64,000 nt of DNA, from positions 3,318,501-3,382,500 of the forward strand of contig CM034131.1 in NCBI GenBank assembly GCA_019914995.1, given 5' to 3'. This document shows positions 12,701-23,865 of this stretch, in pieces. The stretch comes from Acanthochlamys bracteata (taxonomy: Eukaryota > Streptophyta > Magnoliopsida > Pandanales > Velloziaceae). The position numbers and the translations under genes are program-made. The first letter of the stretch is position 1. Each line of letters begins with the position of its first letter. Below the pieces are notes generated by a model. It was not told the origin of the DNA. It ran no database searches and was given only the letters and a program-made list of their open reading frames with translations.

Positions 12701-13600
12701 AATTCTTCAAATCCTATACTTTACTCAACAAGTCCAATGCTATCAAGTTTATAAAACTTATTAAACCAAGGAACACAACCCTGAGTCCAAAACAACAATG
12801 TATCACGATGACAAACTTACTGATCTTTTAATCTAAGAGCACCTAAGGTAATAAGGATTGCTCAGTGGTTCGATAGAGAACTCGATGGACACAAAAGAGC
12901 ATTGAAACTCATTGTGTAGCTCGTCGGCTCGTCAGATTTCATCGAAAATTAAGATTTTAAGCAGAGGGAGAAATCAAGCAAGAAAAGAAACAACAGCAGT
13001 AATAAAGCTCAATAAAAAAGGTGGTCAAGTCAGAAGTGAACGCTGGTGGCCTGAATCGAGCAAATTTTATGGTGACTTGGTGATCGAGCTCATCTTCGCG
13101 CATGAGCATAAGGAGAAGAAAAAAGTACACTTTATGTCAAATTTGATCAAACGCTTGATGAATGCTAGTTTGAAGGCCGACTGAACTAAAATTTTTATCA
13201 GTATCTTTTTGACGAATAGTCTTGTGACGATGGAGATCGTATTTAGAGTTCCTTATTCATAGGTTTGTGCGTGTTTATGAAGCCATTTAGTTTTGATGAG
13301 ATCCCTAATTTTTTTTATAGTTTGCTAAAATTGTTAAATTTTGAGATACATTGTTATACACCCTCTTGTTTTAGTTAGAGAGAGCTTTTGTGTTTTCATT
13401 ATTGTGATAGTGAATATTTGTTAATTGCCGTGACTTTTACTCCTTATGTTGAGGAGATTTTTCACTTAATTGCTTGTGTTACTTAGTGCTGAACTGTTTG
13501 TCCTTTGTATATTTTTAAAGGAATGTTTTATTTGGTGGTTTGCTTTAGGTTCACAAGAAGTAAGTATAATTTAATTTTTGCTGCACGCCCTATATATTTT
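9791..13600. other. long AT-rich stretch, probably repeat-derived, no gene recognised
   Basis: No host exon was recognised in 3.8 kb. Short open frames here are rich in I, Y, H and T and look like chance products of TA/CA-rich DNA. Two parts stand out. Near 11540-11730 a GGCGAG(G/A)CTAA-like motif recurs. Near 12840-13190 there is a G+C-richer block resembling LTR or leader sequence. Neither can be assigned to a family from sight alone. Confidence 0.4.
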
Positions 13601-13689
13601 CGTTGAATATTAGTAGACATTATTTTATCCGTCATAGTGGTACAGACTTTGGTTTTAGTGAATTTATGTCTTGGGATGAATAATGAAAG

Positions 13690-14140
13690 CAAATACAAGT
13701 AAAATGATTAATTTAAATGGTTCAAATTACTATCTATAAAAAGAAAAGATAGAAAATCTGTTATATGTAAAAGATTATTATCCATAAGTATTTAGCAAAG
13801 AAAATTCTACAAATAAAACTAATGCTGAAAGAAATTTAGCTCATCGGCAAGTATGTGATTTTTTTAGAGAATGTGTAATGATAATATGTTAAACCACACT
13901 GGTGTTGAAAAAAATGAAGGCACTTTATAGAACAAACTTGAGTAATTGTATGCTAAAAAAACTAAGATGACTAAGCTGTTTTTGATTAAACAAATGATGA
14001 ACTTGAAAGATCATGATAGAACTCCTATCATAGATCACTTGAACGAATACCAAGGTATATTAATTAGTTAGCTTGAATAAATATCAAGTTTGATTATGGG
14101 TGCAAGGATAAGGCTTATTTTTGGAGTCAATAGTGCATTG
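13690..14140 (+). mobile_element. Ty1-copia gag fossil
   Basis: The plus strand reads as the N-terminal part of a copia gag (the INLNGSNYY opening typical of UBN2-type gag, and further on KQMMNLKDHDRTPIIDHLNE). Only the gag portion is present. It is an old, broken fragment with no LTR recognised on either side. Confidence 0.65.
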
Positions 14141-14229
14141 CTCACTAAAATGAGCCAGTTCTAATTTATTCACTCTTTTGCAAGTTATACAAGATAGCAC
14201 AATGTCTAACAACTTCACCTATTCTCATT

Positions 14230-15700
14230 GATTGGCACGTATTTCCTCCTTGGCACTTCCAAATGTAAAGGCGCTATATGATAAGGCACAACAATAGGGT
14301 ATTAGTACTAAGCTCCAACGCAATATGATAATCTTTCTCTCTCTTGGGTGGTAACTTTTCGGTAGCTCAACAAGTATGACATCCTTGAACTACTTAAGGT
14401 CCTCTTGTGCCTCCTTTGACAGCTCGTTAAAGAACATGCTCTTCCTCCATAAGTGTAACTAGGATTGTAGATTGTGCTTTATTTACTCCTTTTTGTTGTT
14501 GCATAGCCGAAATAATTGTGGTGTTATGTTTTCTATAAGAGTACAATACATGTATTATGTAGTCCAAAATACATAATCGTGTCTACAAATGCAACATGCA
14601 CGACTTTAATGCGGTCCGTAAATTCCATATCAATAAATATATAATATTTGTCAATAGCCATAATAAAAAAATCTACGGAGCCACCCACTCAACTAGGCAA
14701 GAATTCATCCTAGAGCGACACCATAAATCGATTTGGGGTTAGAGTTAATTACGCTTCATCATCATCATCCCAACTCATACTTGATGTCAAGCTTCTGAGC
14801 TTTCTTTTTGATGAAGTTATAGGTAGCTCCTATGCTCACCAAGGTACAAACATCGTCCATTCACTTTAGCCATTATGTACAATTGCTTATTTCCATCAGG
14901 TTTCGCCATCTCCACTTTCTCTTTGAAGGTGTTGCAGATTTATAAAGAGCTCATCCTTATTCCTTCGTGATGCTTTGAATGTCTATTATCTCGATCAAGA
15001 CAAGAAACTTACTCCGTTTTGGATAGTTCCTAGTCATGTGTGTTACATAGGAAACGAGCATTTCAAAAAGAGTTGGTCTCTGCTTCTTTGGTTATCATAA
15101 ACTTTTTGTCCTTTTGTCTTTGTTGATGCCTTCGTTGGTCCCTTTCAAGTCAAGTGCTAACTTATTGACTTAGCGCTATCTTTCCCCACTTTTGCGTTAG
15201 AATTTTTTTGAGGTTTCCTCCTCTTATGCTTCTGAACATAAATGTGAGGTTTGCGATAGCAACGTTGGTGTTATGGTTTTGTGCTCCACTGCATTGAATC
15301 TCTAACCTTACATTTGCAGCCTACCTATGAAGATAAAGATGGCCTTCTTTTCTGGCCAATTTTGGACTCAAAAAATCAACTCCAAAAATTCATTATATAG
15401 TCTTGATGCTACCTCTTTTGGTTAGTCACGGAAGCTTTAATTATACCTTATTCTCAGATAGAATTAAGTGTAGAACAAGGTTATAAAGGGGTTGAAGAGA
15501 TCAATGAAGTTCGAGCTAATGAAACTCACAAAACATGCTATCAGTATCTATGCCACTCAAAGTGATAATATGACTTGGCGTTCCAGATGCGATCTGCATC
15601 TAGAGCAAACCAGCCTCTTACCGTCGTTAAGATTCTAGAATGAATCAAACCTCCATCATTGGAAATAGCATCGCTGTCACTCTGATAGCAATTTAATAAG
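14230..15700 (-). mobile_element. decayed Ty3-gypsy gag region with primer-binding site
   Basis: On the minus strand, GCTATCAGAGTGACAGC at about 15671-15692 resembles a methionine-tRNA primer-binding site (TGGTATCAGAGC...). Below it comes a degraded gypsy-type gag reading down to a zinc-knuckle-like segment near 15000-15090. The stretch at 15700-15900 would be the neighbouring LTR; it holds a TATATA-like promoter motif, but its far end was not found. Old and heavily broken. Confidence 0.55.
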
Positions 15701-15922
15701 GCAACAACAAAAAAGAAACAAAGAACTAAACTTTTACTGCTTACACTTTTGCATTGCCTTTCCGCGACACATTTACTTCTCTTTATATAGAGTAGAACTT
15801 AATTATTTAGTGAAATAGAATAGGATCTTAACAACAAGCTAAAAACTTTGTAAACTTCTCCTAAAAATATTATCACCTAAATAGTAGCGACTACTTTGAA
15901 TGCTTGTTAGTCATGCCGTGTT

Positions 15923-16438
15923 CAAGGTTGTCAAAATCAGGATCTTAGGTAGGATCGTTTCGCTTGAGTATAATCATAAAATCAGGATCTTAAAGTAAGA
16001 TCGTAAGATTTTACATACCGATAAATTTTATAAAAATTATTTTCAATACCATTAAAAATCTTTTATAAAAGTTTCTCTAATATTTTTTCTAAAAAAATTT
16101 TAGTACATTTAAAAAAAATTTAAAATTCTTTTAAATTTTATAAAAAAATAGTCTATATTTTATAGAAAATTTCTAGAAATTATAATTTTTTAGAAAACAT
16201 TCAAAATTTTATAGAAAACTCCCTAAAGTTTTATAAAAAACTCTTTCAAATATTGTTAATTACAAAAAATTCTTTAAGATCGTAAAAAGATCGGAATCTT
16301 ACCGATTTTAAGATTTAAATCGGGATTTAGATGGGATTTTATTCAAAAAAGATTTTAGTTGAGATCGGGATTGTTTAGGTGAAAAAAATCATAAAATCAT
16401 AAGATTTTAAAATTTAAATCGAAATTTTGATAACCTTG
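15923..16438. mobile_element. hAT-type MITE with perfect 8-bp target duplication
   Basis: The element begins CAAGGTTGTCAAAATC and ends in the near-perfect inverse ATTTTGATAACCTTG. It is flanked on both sides by GCCGTGTT (15915-15922 and 16439-16446). An 8-bp duplication and short terminal inverted repeats mark the hAT superfamily. The 516-bp element has no coding capacity and an AT-rich core with repeated 'aaatcaggatctta'-like words near both ends, so it is non-autonomous. Confidence 0.88.
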
Positions 16439-16446
16439 GCCGTGTT

Positions 16447-16949
16447 TAATGTCTCCTGCGATTGTGATCAACAATGATGCTCACTGATTAACGTTAAAGA
16501 AACTCTTATTTCTGTGGATGGGGTTTCATTTTCAAATTACGTTATTTAGCATCACTAGGTACTAAAATGGGTCCAGTTGTCATTGAATCTAATCATGTAA
16601 CGGCTGTGAATTGAAGTAGTAGGTCTTCATTGAATTTAAAATTCTAATCTTTTGTAAAATAATTGAATTTTTATGTTAAGATCTCTGAATGCAGTTTGAG
16701 ATCGTGAGATAGATTTGATTCTGTCTAATTTATAATTTGCAAATAGGTTTATGTGGAATTATTTCTTTTATTGATGATTAACTTGTTAGGTTGAATTGGT
16801 ATGGGCATGGTCGTGGTTGGATGTTGCTGTGTTGAGCTCGTTTAGCCTTTGTGCATTCTCGTTGGCAAATCGTGGTGTGCCTGCAAAAAGTACTATAAGC
16901 ATCAGGCATGTTTGCACATGCAATGATCCAAATTAACTAAATCACCACA
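16447..16949. other. no gene recognised
   Basis: About 500 bases between the hAT MITE and a copia fragment. It contains no convincing open frame, splice-compatible exon or repeat end. Confidence 0.45.
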
Positions 16950-18560
16950 CACATAGGCATTGAAATATCTATTTTCTAAATATCATGTATGGTATAGTTG
17001 ATAAACACAATATCTCAGCTTCTGACAAGTTTTTTATAAACTGGATCATAAAATCAGTAATTTAACTCATCCTGCCTATAACTGAGGAATACATATTGTC
17101 TTGTTTTTGCATAAAATTTAACCTCTCATCTTTGGAGAGATGCACAAACGTCTTACTACTAAAGATGCGTGAATAGATTAGACATCCTTTTCTAACTAGA
17201 GGAAGATAGAGTATGAAATTTACAACATGCATAATTGTACTCCAAATCTGGCACTAAAAAGAATTTGATAACTGTGACTATATAAGTAAAAATCTCATAA
17301 TTTCAAGTATTGTACTTTTCATTTTCTCATCTGACGTATTTAACTACGGAGTTTTAGAATATGTCTTTTGATGTGTGATACCTTTCTGTCTACAATATTC
17401 ATCAAATAGTCACAAAACTCACCCTATTATCAATTCTATTGCATTTAGTGTTCAAACTAGTACTCTTTCAACTAAAGTATGGTTTAAGCACATCCAGCAC
17501 TTGGTCTTTCATATTCAAAATATAAACGATGTATTCTTTGAATAATCATCTGTAGATGCCACAAAATATAGAGAACCACCAATTATTTTCATTTTGATAG
17601 GGCCATATATATATACTAAATTAAGAACAACTAGTTTTCTTTAAGGAGTGGATATTTTAAATACAACTTTAGTTTGCTTTCTTGCCAAGCAATATGCATA
17701 CTTTCAATGATGTATTCTTCATTCTATAAAAAGATTCTTCTTGACTAAAATTTATAAACCCTTCTCGCTCCATGGCTAAGTTTGCCATACAAAATCTCAA
17801 TCGTACAATCACTATCAACTGCATTGATATTGGAGTCCGATATCTTTGCTTGAATCAAATAAAGTGAAGAATATTTCTATCTCTAGCTATAACCATACGG
17901 CCTTTATGAGTTTCCATCGACCATCAGTGAAAGGTGTTGCAAACTCTCATCATCAAGTTTGCCTGTAGAAATTAAATTTGAATGAAAGTCATAAATATGC
18001 TTAACCTTTTTTAGATTCAAAATAGTACCATTATTCGTCTACACACACATTTACATACTAATATCTTTAACTGAGCCATCATCACTGAGAGGAAGATGTA
18101 AAATAATTCTTAGAGATGTAGTATGAATAGAGACGCTATTGTAGATCACCCAACTAATTTCATAAGAAGCAGAATTGACAACACCTTCATCATACAAAAT
18201 ATGAAAATCGTTTGTGATAGTAACTAACTTCGTCAACCTTATGACCATATATTTTATTTCTTTACTCTTGTCATTTTTGCTCTCCATTTTAGCTTTCACA
18301 AGATCTTTTAATATATAACTTTAAACCATTGTGGTGACACTAACATCAACAAACATGTTGCGTATTTTTACTTCTATTTGTATTCTTCAGACTTCTGTTT
18401 TTACTCCTATCATTTCTTTCTATAACTAAGACCTCTTACTACTAAGAGAATCGTTACGACTTTCTTCTCATCTGTTGATTTATAACACTGTTCTTAGCTA
18501 AATTTATAGTAATGATACCGTTTGCGGCTGAGTTAAATAAAGATGTTCTAAATTTTTTAG
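16950..18560 (-). mobile_element. Ty1-copia protease/GAG-pre-integrase fossil
   Basis: The minus strand shows the copia protease region at about 18110-18260 (SWVIYNSVSIHTT, the family's WVIDSGAS-H active-site neighbourhood), then GAG-pre-integrase and integrase-like text towards 17700. The upper end (about 18410-18560) is a diverged match to 8870-9000, so this and the 7.5-9.8 kb element are relatives. Broken and old; LTRs not identified. Confidence 0.6.
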
Positions 18561-19442
18561 ACAAGTCTTATAATTTACCAAGAATTTGGCTCAATATAAA
18601 TATAAAAACACATCAGCTCAAAAGTTTACCAAATGCTGGTAAAAGAATGCGGAGCTCACACAATCCTAATTGGCTAAGGCAGCTAAGAAGAAAAACAAAT
18701 TGGTGACCGATAGGTTGAGACATCAATGGTTTGCATGAATGGTTTGACAAACGAGACTTAGTGATAGTAAAGCTCTTTTCGCATTATTTCTTATACAAAA
18801 AATGATCTGAAAAATGGCTGGCTACCCTCATGTTTAGAGGTTCACCCTATATTTTATATGAGATTTTTAAAACAATATATGCCAAAAGATCCAAGAAGGG
18901 GCAAATCATTAAGAACTCCTATAATTATCAACACTTTACAATAACGAGATGTGAGATTTTGGCGCATTATCAGTATGTTATTCCAAAACGTGGTCCACAT
19001 CTAAGTTATATGGAATCTTTAGTGAAAGGAAATGCCCAACTTGAGAGTGGGGCAAGCTTGGAGTACGAGTTTGACTAATGACAAATCTAACCAAAGCTTT
19101 AGAAATTTTGCAATAACCTTACACAAACGCGTTGAGATTGTGGATATGTGGCGAAATGTTACGTAATATTTGTTTTAGCATTACTCTTGACGCCTTTATC
19201 TTAGTAATATATCTTAGATATGTTATTTTATAATGATGTAGAATAATTAGAACAACTAAAATATTTGTAGCGTGTGATAGATATTTATATAAGATATTTA
19301 GGAAGTACTTGAAAGGTACTTTGGAAAGTTTTTGAAAGGAGATGATATTTTATAAAGATATTTGAAAAAAACTTTTTGGAGAAGCGTTCTCGATCGTCTG
19401 ATTAAAATAATCTCTATCTTATTGTAAAAGAGAGGAAGCCTT
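18561..19442. other. no gene recognised; possibly more element-derived DNA
   Basis: An open stretch of 82 codons lies at 18830-19078 (+). It matches nothing I know and has no splice or promoter context, so it is not called as a gene. Confidence 0.4.
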
Positions 19443-19450
19443 ACTTATAA

Positions 19451-19907
19451 CTAGATATGTAGATACAGGCGGGTTAGGTCGATCTATCCTGACCAGATCA
19501 ACCGCATTGGATCGACCTGACCGTTTTTGTAGCCGAGCTGAATCAATCCGATTCATCGATGAAATTATGACATGATTTGACCTGTTGACCTGATTTTAAT
19601 TTTATTTATTCTTTATAAGTAGTATCTTTTTAATAATTTACCATATTGAACGGTCAAAGTTGACTAGTCAACACTTACTTTTCGACCTCAAGTCAATAGT
19701 TTAAAGAAGACTTCTGGTCAACAGTTAAATTATTGACCATTGGTCAGATCGGCATGTTGCTTGTCAGACCAGAATATTTGGACCGATATAACCTGCTTGA
19801 CCGAATTGGATCGGTCTGATCCTACCACTGTTCATAGTCTGACGGATAGCACCCCCCGGGCCATCTTGTGTAGCCACCTGTTTAGTCCGTCCTATTTTTG
19901 CACCTTT
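19451..19907. mobile_element. hAT-type MITE, 8-bp duplication (7/8)
   Basis: Flanks are ACTTATAA (19443-19450) and ACTTGTAA (19908-19915). The ends are CTAGATATGTAGATACAGGC and, inverted, AAAGGTGCAAAAATAGGAC. The interior repeats GGTCGA/TTGACC words. It shares the internal string TTGACTAGTCAACACT with the element at 36573-36979 (TTGACCAGTCAACACT there), so the two are members of one family. Confidence 0.65.
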
Positions 19908-20396
19908 ACTTGTAACCATCAAGAAAAAGAGTTATAATTAAAGTGATCAAAGTATTATAAACATTCTTTCCAAACTTCCTACAAGTATTCATCATATTTT
20001 TCTTTAAGTCTCTCTAGCGCACAAAGTTCTATATCTATATTGATAGCTATTTTGACGTAGATATAACAAATGCAAGTGCTGCAAAGTTCAATATAAAATT
20101 AGCAACCCGTGATAATACAAAGAAGAATGGATGGTGAGACAGGGGCTGGGCATGCACATGTGATCAACAAATTCAGATGCTGCTTATGATTTCTTTTTCG
20201 ATCTTTTTCAACCTTATTTTCTAATTTTAAGCTCAAGAAAGTTTTCTATAGTGCTTTAAATTTTTTTATAAAAAGTTTAGAAAGCATCGATGAATTTTTA
20301 CATTATAGCATAATTTTATGTATACTTTTTTCAAAAAATTTAAAAACAAAGCAAGATTTATCTTTTTTTATACCGCTACTTTTTAAAGGTGTGTTT

Positions 20397-20655
20397 GGCT
20401 AAGCTTTTCCCAACTATTTAAAACTTTTTTTTATTTTTACGTGTTTAAATAAACCTTCTGTAATGTTCTACATAATTTATTTAAAACTTTAGAAAATATG
20501 GAAAAACTCTACATCGTAAAACTTATTATTGCTTAATTTTATTTTTTGTTAAGATTAAAAAAGTATAACTCGTTTTAGATATAGAACAAAAATATTTTTA
20601 TTTTAAAAATTTTTTTCATAATCACTTCAGACACCTCCTACCCCAAACGAGCCCT
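20397..20655. mobile_element. Tourist-like foldback (MITE)
   Basis: The left end AGGTGTGTTTGGCTAAGC and the inverted right end GGGCTCGTTTGGGGTAGG flank an AT-rich core. The left flank is TAA and the right flank TCA, so the usual 3-bp duplication is only partly kept. Confidence 0.45.
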
Positions 20656-21299
20656 CAACCCCTCACTCAACTCTTACGGTGTGTTTGATTGCATAGTATA
20701 TAGAGAAGAAAATATAATGGAAAGAAAGGATAGAAAAGGAAGAAAAAGAATAGAAATAGAGTAAATATTTGATGGTGTTTGGATAGATTAGTAATGGAAA
20801 AGAATTGTAAAAATAAATTGTGTTTGAATTAATAGAATAATGGAAGAAACCTGTCAGTAAAAAGACTGAAACGCTCTTTTCTTGTTTATGTAATTTTTTA
20901 TAATAATTATTTTCACTATTTTATTTATAAATATTTTTACCTCATCATCATATAAATTTAACTTATTTTAAATTATTGATAAATGCTTATTTCTGTAGTT
21001 GTTTAGAATAATAAATAATTATCTTATTTATTTTGGTGCAAATAATGATGGGTGGATATGAAATAAGGAATCAAAACATTGTAACTTTTATTTCCTTTCC
21101 TTCTTTTTGCTTCATTTCGTAAAGACCCACAAAATAAAGAAATACACATATTTTCATTATCATATGTGTATACTTTGATCATATCTAACTCAAAATATAC
21201 ATATATCAATGTTTATTATTAGAATTATAGAACCAAAAACTGTTCACTAAATGTAGCTTTTAAACTCATTCTTTAATTACTCAAAAAGAAAGTGAATAA

Positions 21300-22905
21300 C
21301 AAGTCCTTAATTTGCAAAATAGCTACTACATTATTGAACCCAGTATGGAAATAAGAGCACGTCAGCAGTGCCTACGCATGTCAATTTTGGCACAAGTTGT
21401 TGATAGCAACATCAACAACAACAACAACAATAATTGTGACACATGGCAGCACACTAACAACAATTCAACAACAACAGCAATAACATAAACAAAAAAAAAA
21501 AGAGTGAAACTTAGCCATTTTTGCAGGTAGGCTATACTTGTTGGTGCACATCCGACCACACCAAAGAATGGTGCTTTTAGTTGGTTGTATCTCTTTTTTG
21601 ATGAGTTGGAAAGCAGCCATATCAGTACCTCTAAAGTTTCTACAATATCCAGCCATATAATATTGCTAAAAGTCCTTCTCTGAACAAAATTATAAGGATT
21701 GCAATATCATATACTCAAAAGTTTCTACAAAGAAAACTCGTGCTATGTCAAACGTTTCTATAATGGTATAAGGACTGCAACCTTCCTCAAAGAAAACTCA
21801 TGCTTGTTCTAGAAATTGGCTAGGATGAATCCTCCGAAAACACAAAATAATGCCTCTACACTATATAAACAATTTAGCACATTCATGCACCTATTGCAAC
21901 AAAAAGGAAGATTGCTAAGCAGCTCAGAAGAGCAATGTCTATCAATATCTATCCGGAAGATTTTTGAAAACATTTGCTGAAACAAATTCTAAAACTAAAA
22001 GATGCAGAACAACCTACTAAGCAACTAGAAATGTCAACACTAGATCAACATAAAATCCACAAGGCCCACATAGTTAGCTTTCTAAAAAATTGTTCTCACG
22101 AGTACAAGCTTCTATAAATGCTTCCTGAATCAAATTAAAATTCAGATAACGTGATCAACCAAACATCTTAGCAACTAGACACTTTGGATTCCATATCAAT
22201 AACAAAACAGCAAGGATTGCTGTTTCCTAAATAAGAGAAAGCAAGTTTTGTATCCATAAGATAAAGTGGAAAAAAAACTTCATAAGCTGTAACACATAAG
22301 ATAAAGTGGGCTGAACAAGGAGTAGATCACTGGAAGCAGAAGCTGTAAGGCCTTCACCGGCCGGGGTGTTGAAGAAGATAGCGTCCTCGAGAAAACAATG
22401 AGCCATGATCCAATTCGTCGATAATATACACAGAATGTCGCTAATAGGCTGCTCTTTTAATGTTGCTGCCACCACCATCTGTGCCGGCGAGAAAGATTTC
22501 GGCCGCCAAGTTGTAGTTCTAGCGTAGTGGCAAGAAGAGAAAAAAAGGCCAGATCTCGGGGATGAGATGAAGAAACGTCTTATCTAGCTGCAATTGGAGA
22601 ATGAAGAGAAATTAAGGTCTCACCGAGACAGATCACCAACAAATAGAAGCGGGAGCGGGCGTGGAGAACAGACAGAGATCGATGCCGATCTACCGCAGCG
22701 TAAACAGATCGCCGACGAACGGGAGTGGAAGCGAGGACGGAGAGTGCGGAAGCTAGCAGGAAGAGAGCGAGGCTGAGTTAGAGCGAGCTCGGAGAAAACG
22801 CGGGTGGTAGCAATGAGAAAAACCTAGTTGGAGAGAGCGCCAGCAATTTTGTCTCCTCCATTGCACACCAATTTTTTTTAGCAACATCCGAACCAAACAT
22901 AACGT
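21300..22905 (-). other. GC-rich, promoter/leader-like block reading leftwards
   Basis: From about 22310 to 22870 the DNA is much richer in G+C than anything around it. On the minus strand it is dominated by CTC/TCT/GCT runs, like the 5' leader of a plant transcript. Its outer edge, read on the minus strand, is GTTATGTTTGGTTCGG, a PIF/Harbinger-like terminal motif. A loosely matching inverted motif, GGTGTGTTTGATTGC, lies at 20682. Short minus-strand open stretches at 22227-22478 and 21465-21656 match no protein I recognise. It may be a non-autonomous or decayed DNA transposon with a captured leader, or a dead gene divergent from the F-box gene. An AAC-rich simple repeat lies at 21408-21470. 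Confidence 0.35.
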
Positions 22906-22917
22906 ACGTTAGTGCTA

Positions 22918-23384
22918 ACAGAGGTGGCAATATATAATCTAATTCAATAATTTAATTTAAAATTGATATATTTAATTAAAGTTAGAATTAAAAAATTTGA
23001 TTTGTATAAATATATAAATTAAATTAGAATTGAACGAATTTGATTCGGTTATTTTTATCGATTCTCTATTTTAAGGACCGATAAAAATACAAAAAATGTA
23101 TATTTTGACGCATATTTATTAAATTTTGTCACTAAAAATATCGTGTATTTTTATTACAACTAATATTATAATTTTTCTGAAGTTTAAAAATATAAAATTA
23201 AAAATTAAAAATTTTAATTATTAAATAGATCGATTCGAATTTAATTTAATTATTAATAAGTTAAATTAAAATTAATAATTTTGATATGTATAATTTATTA
23301 ATTAAATTAATATTAAATAAATTTAATTTAATTATTAAATGAGTCGATTTAATACGAATCGAGTAATTCAAATTGTCGCATCTT
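22918..23384. mobile_element. hAT-like MITE, its 3' target duplication split by a Tourist MITE
   Basis: The element starts ACAGAGGTGGCAAT and ends ATTGTCGCATCTT (inverted AAGATGCGACAAT). The left flank is TAGTGCTA (22910-22917). The matching AAGTGCTA appears only at 23649-23656, beyond the Tourist MITE at 23387-23647, so the second element appears to sit in the first one's right flank. The core is made of AATTTAATT words. Non-coding. Confidence 0.6.
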
Positions 23385-23386
23385 AA

Positions 23387-23647
23387 GGGCGTATTTACCA
23401 ACACCTCTAAACTCCACTTCCTTTAAACTCAAGTTTCACATAAATACTTATAAAAATTAAAATAAATTTTTTTATCAATAAAATTTTTTTAAAAATTCAA
23501 ATTTAAAACTTACTAAAAATATATAATTAATATAAAATTTTATTTTTTATTAAATATTTTTTATTTTTTATTTTATTTTTTAAATTTATTTCCTAAAAAC
23601 TCCACTTTCTCTAAAATTTCACTTCCACCCCCTAGGTAAACACGCCC
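23387..23647. mobile_element. Tourist (PIF/Harbinger) MITE in the F-box gene promoter
   Basis: The 261-bp element has terminal inverted repeats GGGCGTATTTACC and GGTAAACACGCCC and is flanked by TAA on both sides (23384-23386 and 23648-23650). That is the TWA-type 3-bp duplication typical of PIF/Harbinger. It ends 218 bases before the ATG of the F-box/WD40 gene, so it lies in or next to that gene's promoter. A relative lies at 57178-57452. Confidence 0.82.
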
Positions 23648-23865
23648 TAAGTGCTAGACGTGGACAATTATTACTGCCGAGTTCAACTTACTAGGCTTCT
23701 CAGTCTACAGGAGGGGTATACCCTTCTCAGTCTAGGCATCCAGAACAACAGGATGCGCTACGGTTGCTCTTCTTTCCTTTCGGAGCTCTTCCAGAGGGAA
23801 ACTCAGAAAGGTCTGCGATTCTGTATCTCTTCTTCTAACAAAATCGAGCAGAACAGTCGCCGTTG

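Noticed and set aside
18830-19078. 82-codon open frame on the plus strand
   Set aside because: No recognisable motif, and it sits among transposon debris. Not enough to call a gene.
22594-22776. Plus-strand frame rich in R, E and G
   Set aside because: It is the antisense of the C/T-rich leader-like block; the charge-rich composition is a by-product of that bias.
20682-22904. A complete PIF/Harbinger element spanning this interval
   Set aside because: The terminal motifs match only loosely and no matching 3-bp duplication could be read. Kept only as a possibility in the findings.
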